This document shows positions 63,499-64,000 of a DNA stretch of 64,000 bases, piece after piece. The notes beneath the pieces are model-generated. The model was given only the letters and a program-made list of their open reading frames with translations, was not told where the DNA came from and made no database searches. Origin of the DNA: Streptomyces sp. NBC_00433. Its GTDB lineage: Bacteria > Actinomycetota > Actinomycetes > Streptomycetales > Streptomycetaceae. The position numbers and the translations under genes were made by a program. How positions within the stretch are numbered: position 1 is the first letter of the stretch; each line of letters opens with the position of its first letter. The stretch is taken from contig CP107926.1 of the NCBI GenBank assembly GCA_036015235.1, positions 7,732,001-7,796,000 on the forward strand, written 5' to 3'.

Positions 63499-64000
63499 TC
63501 AGACCTTGGTGCAGGCGGCGCCGTTCAGGGTGAACGCCGCGGGCACCGCCGCGGTCCCGGTGACCGTGGCGCCGAAGCCGAAGACCGCGTTGCCGCCGGC
63601 CGGTATCGAGGTGGCCCAGCTCGGCGCGGTGACGGACACGGCCGCCCCGCTCTGCGTGTAGTCCGCGCTCCACAGCGAGCTGATCTTCTCTCCCGCGGTG
63701 AAGGACCAGCCGAGCTTCCAGTTGTTCAGCGCGGAGCCGCCGGTGTTGGTGACCATGACGGAGGCCTGGAAGCCGCCGGGCCACTGGTTGGTGATCGCGT
63801 AGCCGACCGTGCACGACCCGGTCGACGTCCCGGTGGTGGGCGGAGTCGTCGGAGGTGTCGTCGGAGGTGTGGTCGGGGGAGTGGTCGGAGGTGTCGTGGA
63901 CGGGCTCGTCGGGGGAGTCGTCGTCGGGGTGGTGGTGCCGGAGCTGTCCGAGGTGTCGCCGTAGATGATGCCGCGGCCGTTGGTCGCCACGTACACCCGG
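63499..64000 (-). CDS. Xyloglucanase-like (GH74) end with CBM2 domain (partial, host)
   Basis: Open to the window edge. The first visible residues, RVYVATNGRGIIYGD, match the closing motif of the GH74 beta-propeller of xyloglucanases. A Thr/Pro linker (TPTTTPPTSPSTTPPTTPPT and more) leads to a family 2 carbohydrate-binding module: CTVGYAITNQWPGGF, VTNTGGSALNNWKLGWSF, a conserved W in LWSADYTQSG, and the end FTLNGAACTKV with the closing Cys. It would be secreted and bind cellulose while cutting xyloglucan. A typical soil actinomycete enzyme. Confidence 0.8.
   Translation of the reverse strand, partial: RVYVATNGRGIIYGDTSDSSGTTTPTTTPPTSPSTTPPTTPPTTPPTTPPTTPPTTGTSTGSCTVGYAITNQWPGGFQASVMVTNTGGSALNNWKLGWSFTAGEKISSLWSADYTQSGAAVSVTAPSWATSIPAGGNAVFGFGATVTGTAAVPAAFTLNGAACTKV

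Noticed and set aside
1..64000. CRISPR arrays, insertion sequences or rRNA genes
   Set aside because: No regularly spaced direct repeats with unique spacers, no transposase motifs with terminal repeats, and no rRNA-like segments were seen.

Overview
The window holds most of a temperate siphovirus-type prophage in an actinomycete chromosome, most likely Streptomyces or a close relative. The base composition is very G+C rich, GTG starts and 4-base stop/start overlaps are common, and the flanking host genes (a 3-hydroxybutyryl-CoA dehydrogenase and the C-terminus of a GH74 xyloglucanase with a CBM2 domain) fit soil actinomycetes. The right prophage/host junction lies near 62,414-62,530. The left junction is outside the window, so the element exceeds 62 kb.

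Layout from left to right. 1-2922 (+): end of a probable FtsK/TraB-like DNA translocase, an array of CCTGCTCA repeats, then small accessory genes. 2983-6351 (-): lysis region with membrane proteins, a holin candidate, a DUF1906 endolysin and a papain-like (C1) cysteine peptidase. 6545-15125 (+): an oppositely oriented, tightly overlapping cargo operon encoding nucleotide-sugar synthesis (RmlA-, RmlB- and epimerase-like), a methyltransferase, three glycosyltransferases and several unknown proteins. 15122-35995 (-): complete virion morphogenesis module, in transcription order terS, terL, portal, MuF-like protein, scaffold, HK97-type capsid, connectors, tail terminator, tail tube, G/GT chaperones made by a -1 frameshift, tape measure with lytic transglycosylase domain, distal tail, tail tip and fibre proteins. 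36049-38336: accessory genes, a PASTA-type lipoprotein, and a serine resolvase with a res-like site. 38593-59921 (-): early region with DNA cytosine methyltransferase, MazG-like enzyme, DnaB helicase, DnaC-like loader, replication initiator with internal iterons, HNH nuclease, orphan Phd-type antitoxin (+), small regulators, DnaQ-like exonuclease, RecT, YqaJ exonuclease, many small unknown genes, KilAC antirepressor and an excisionase-like protein. 59703-62413: divergent XRE regulators (lysogeny switch), ImmA/IrrE-like protein and tyrosine integrase. 62518-64000: host genes.

How it works together. The switch at 59.9-60.1 kb would hold the early leftward operon silent. On induction, recombination (YqaJ/RecT), replication (initiator, loader, helicase) and modification (methyltransferase) genes are read leftward. 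The structural and lysis blocks share a 15-bp palindrome with a TACGAT/TTCGAT core just upstream of terS, portal and the lysis operon, and a related site faces the sugar cargo operon. These are candidate coordinated late promoters/operators.

Most notable: the sugar cargo cassette, the shared palindromes, a res-like site next to the resolvase, iterons inside the replication initiator gene, the CCTGCTCA array behind the translocase gene, and an ImmA-like protein lacking the usual catalytic glutamate. Together these hint at an element mixing phage and plasmid traits. All assignments were made by reading the sequence; no database search was run.
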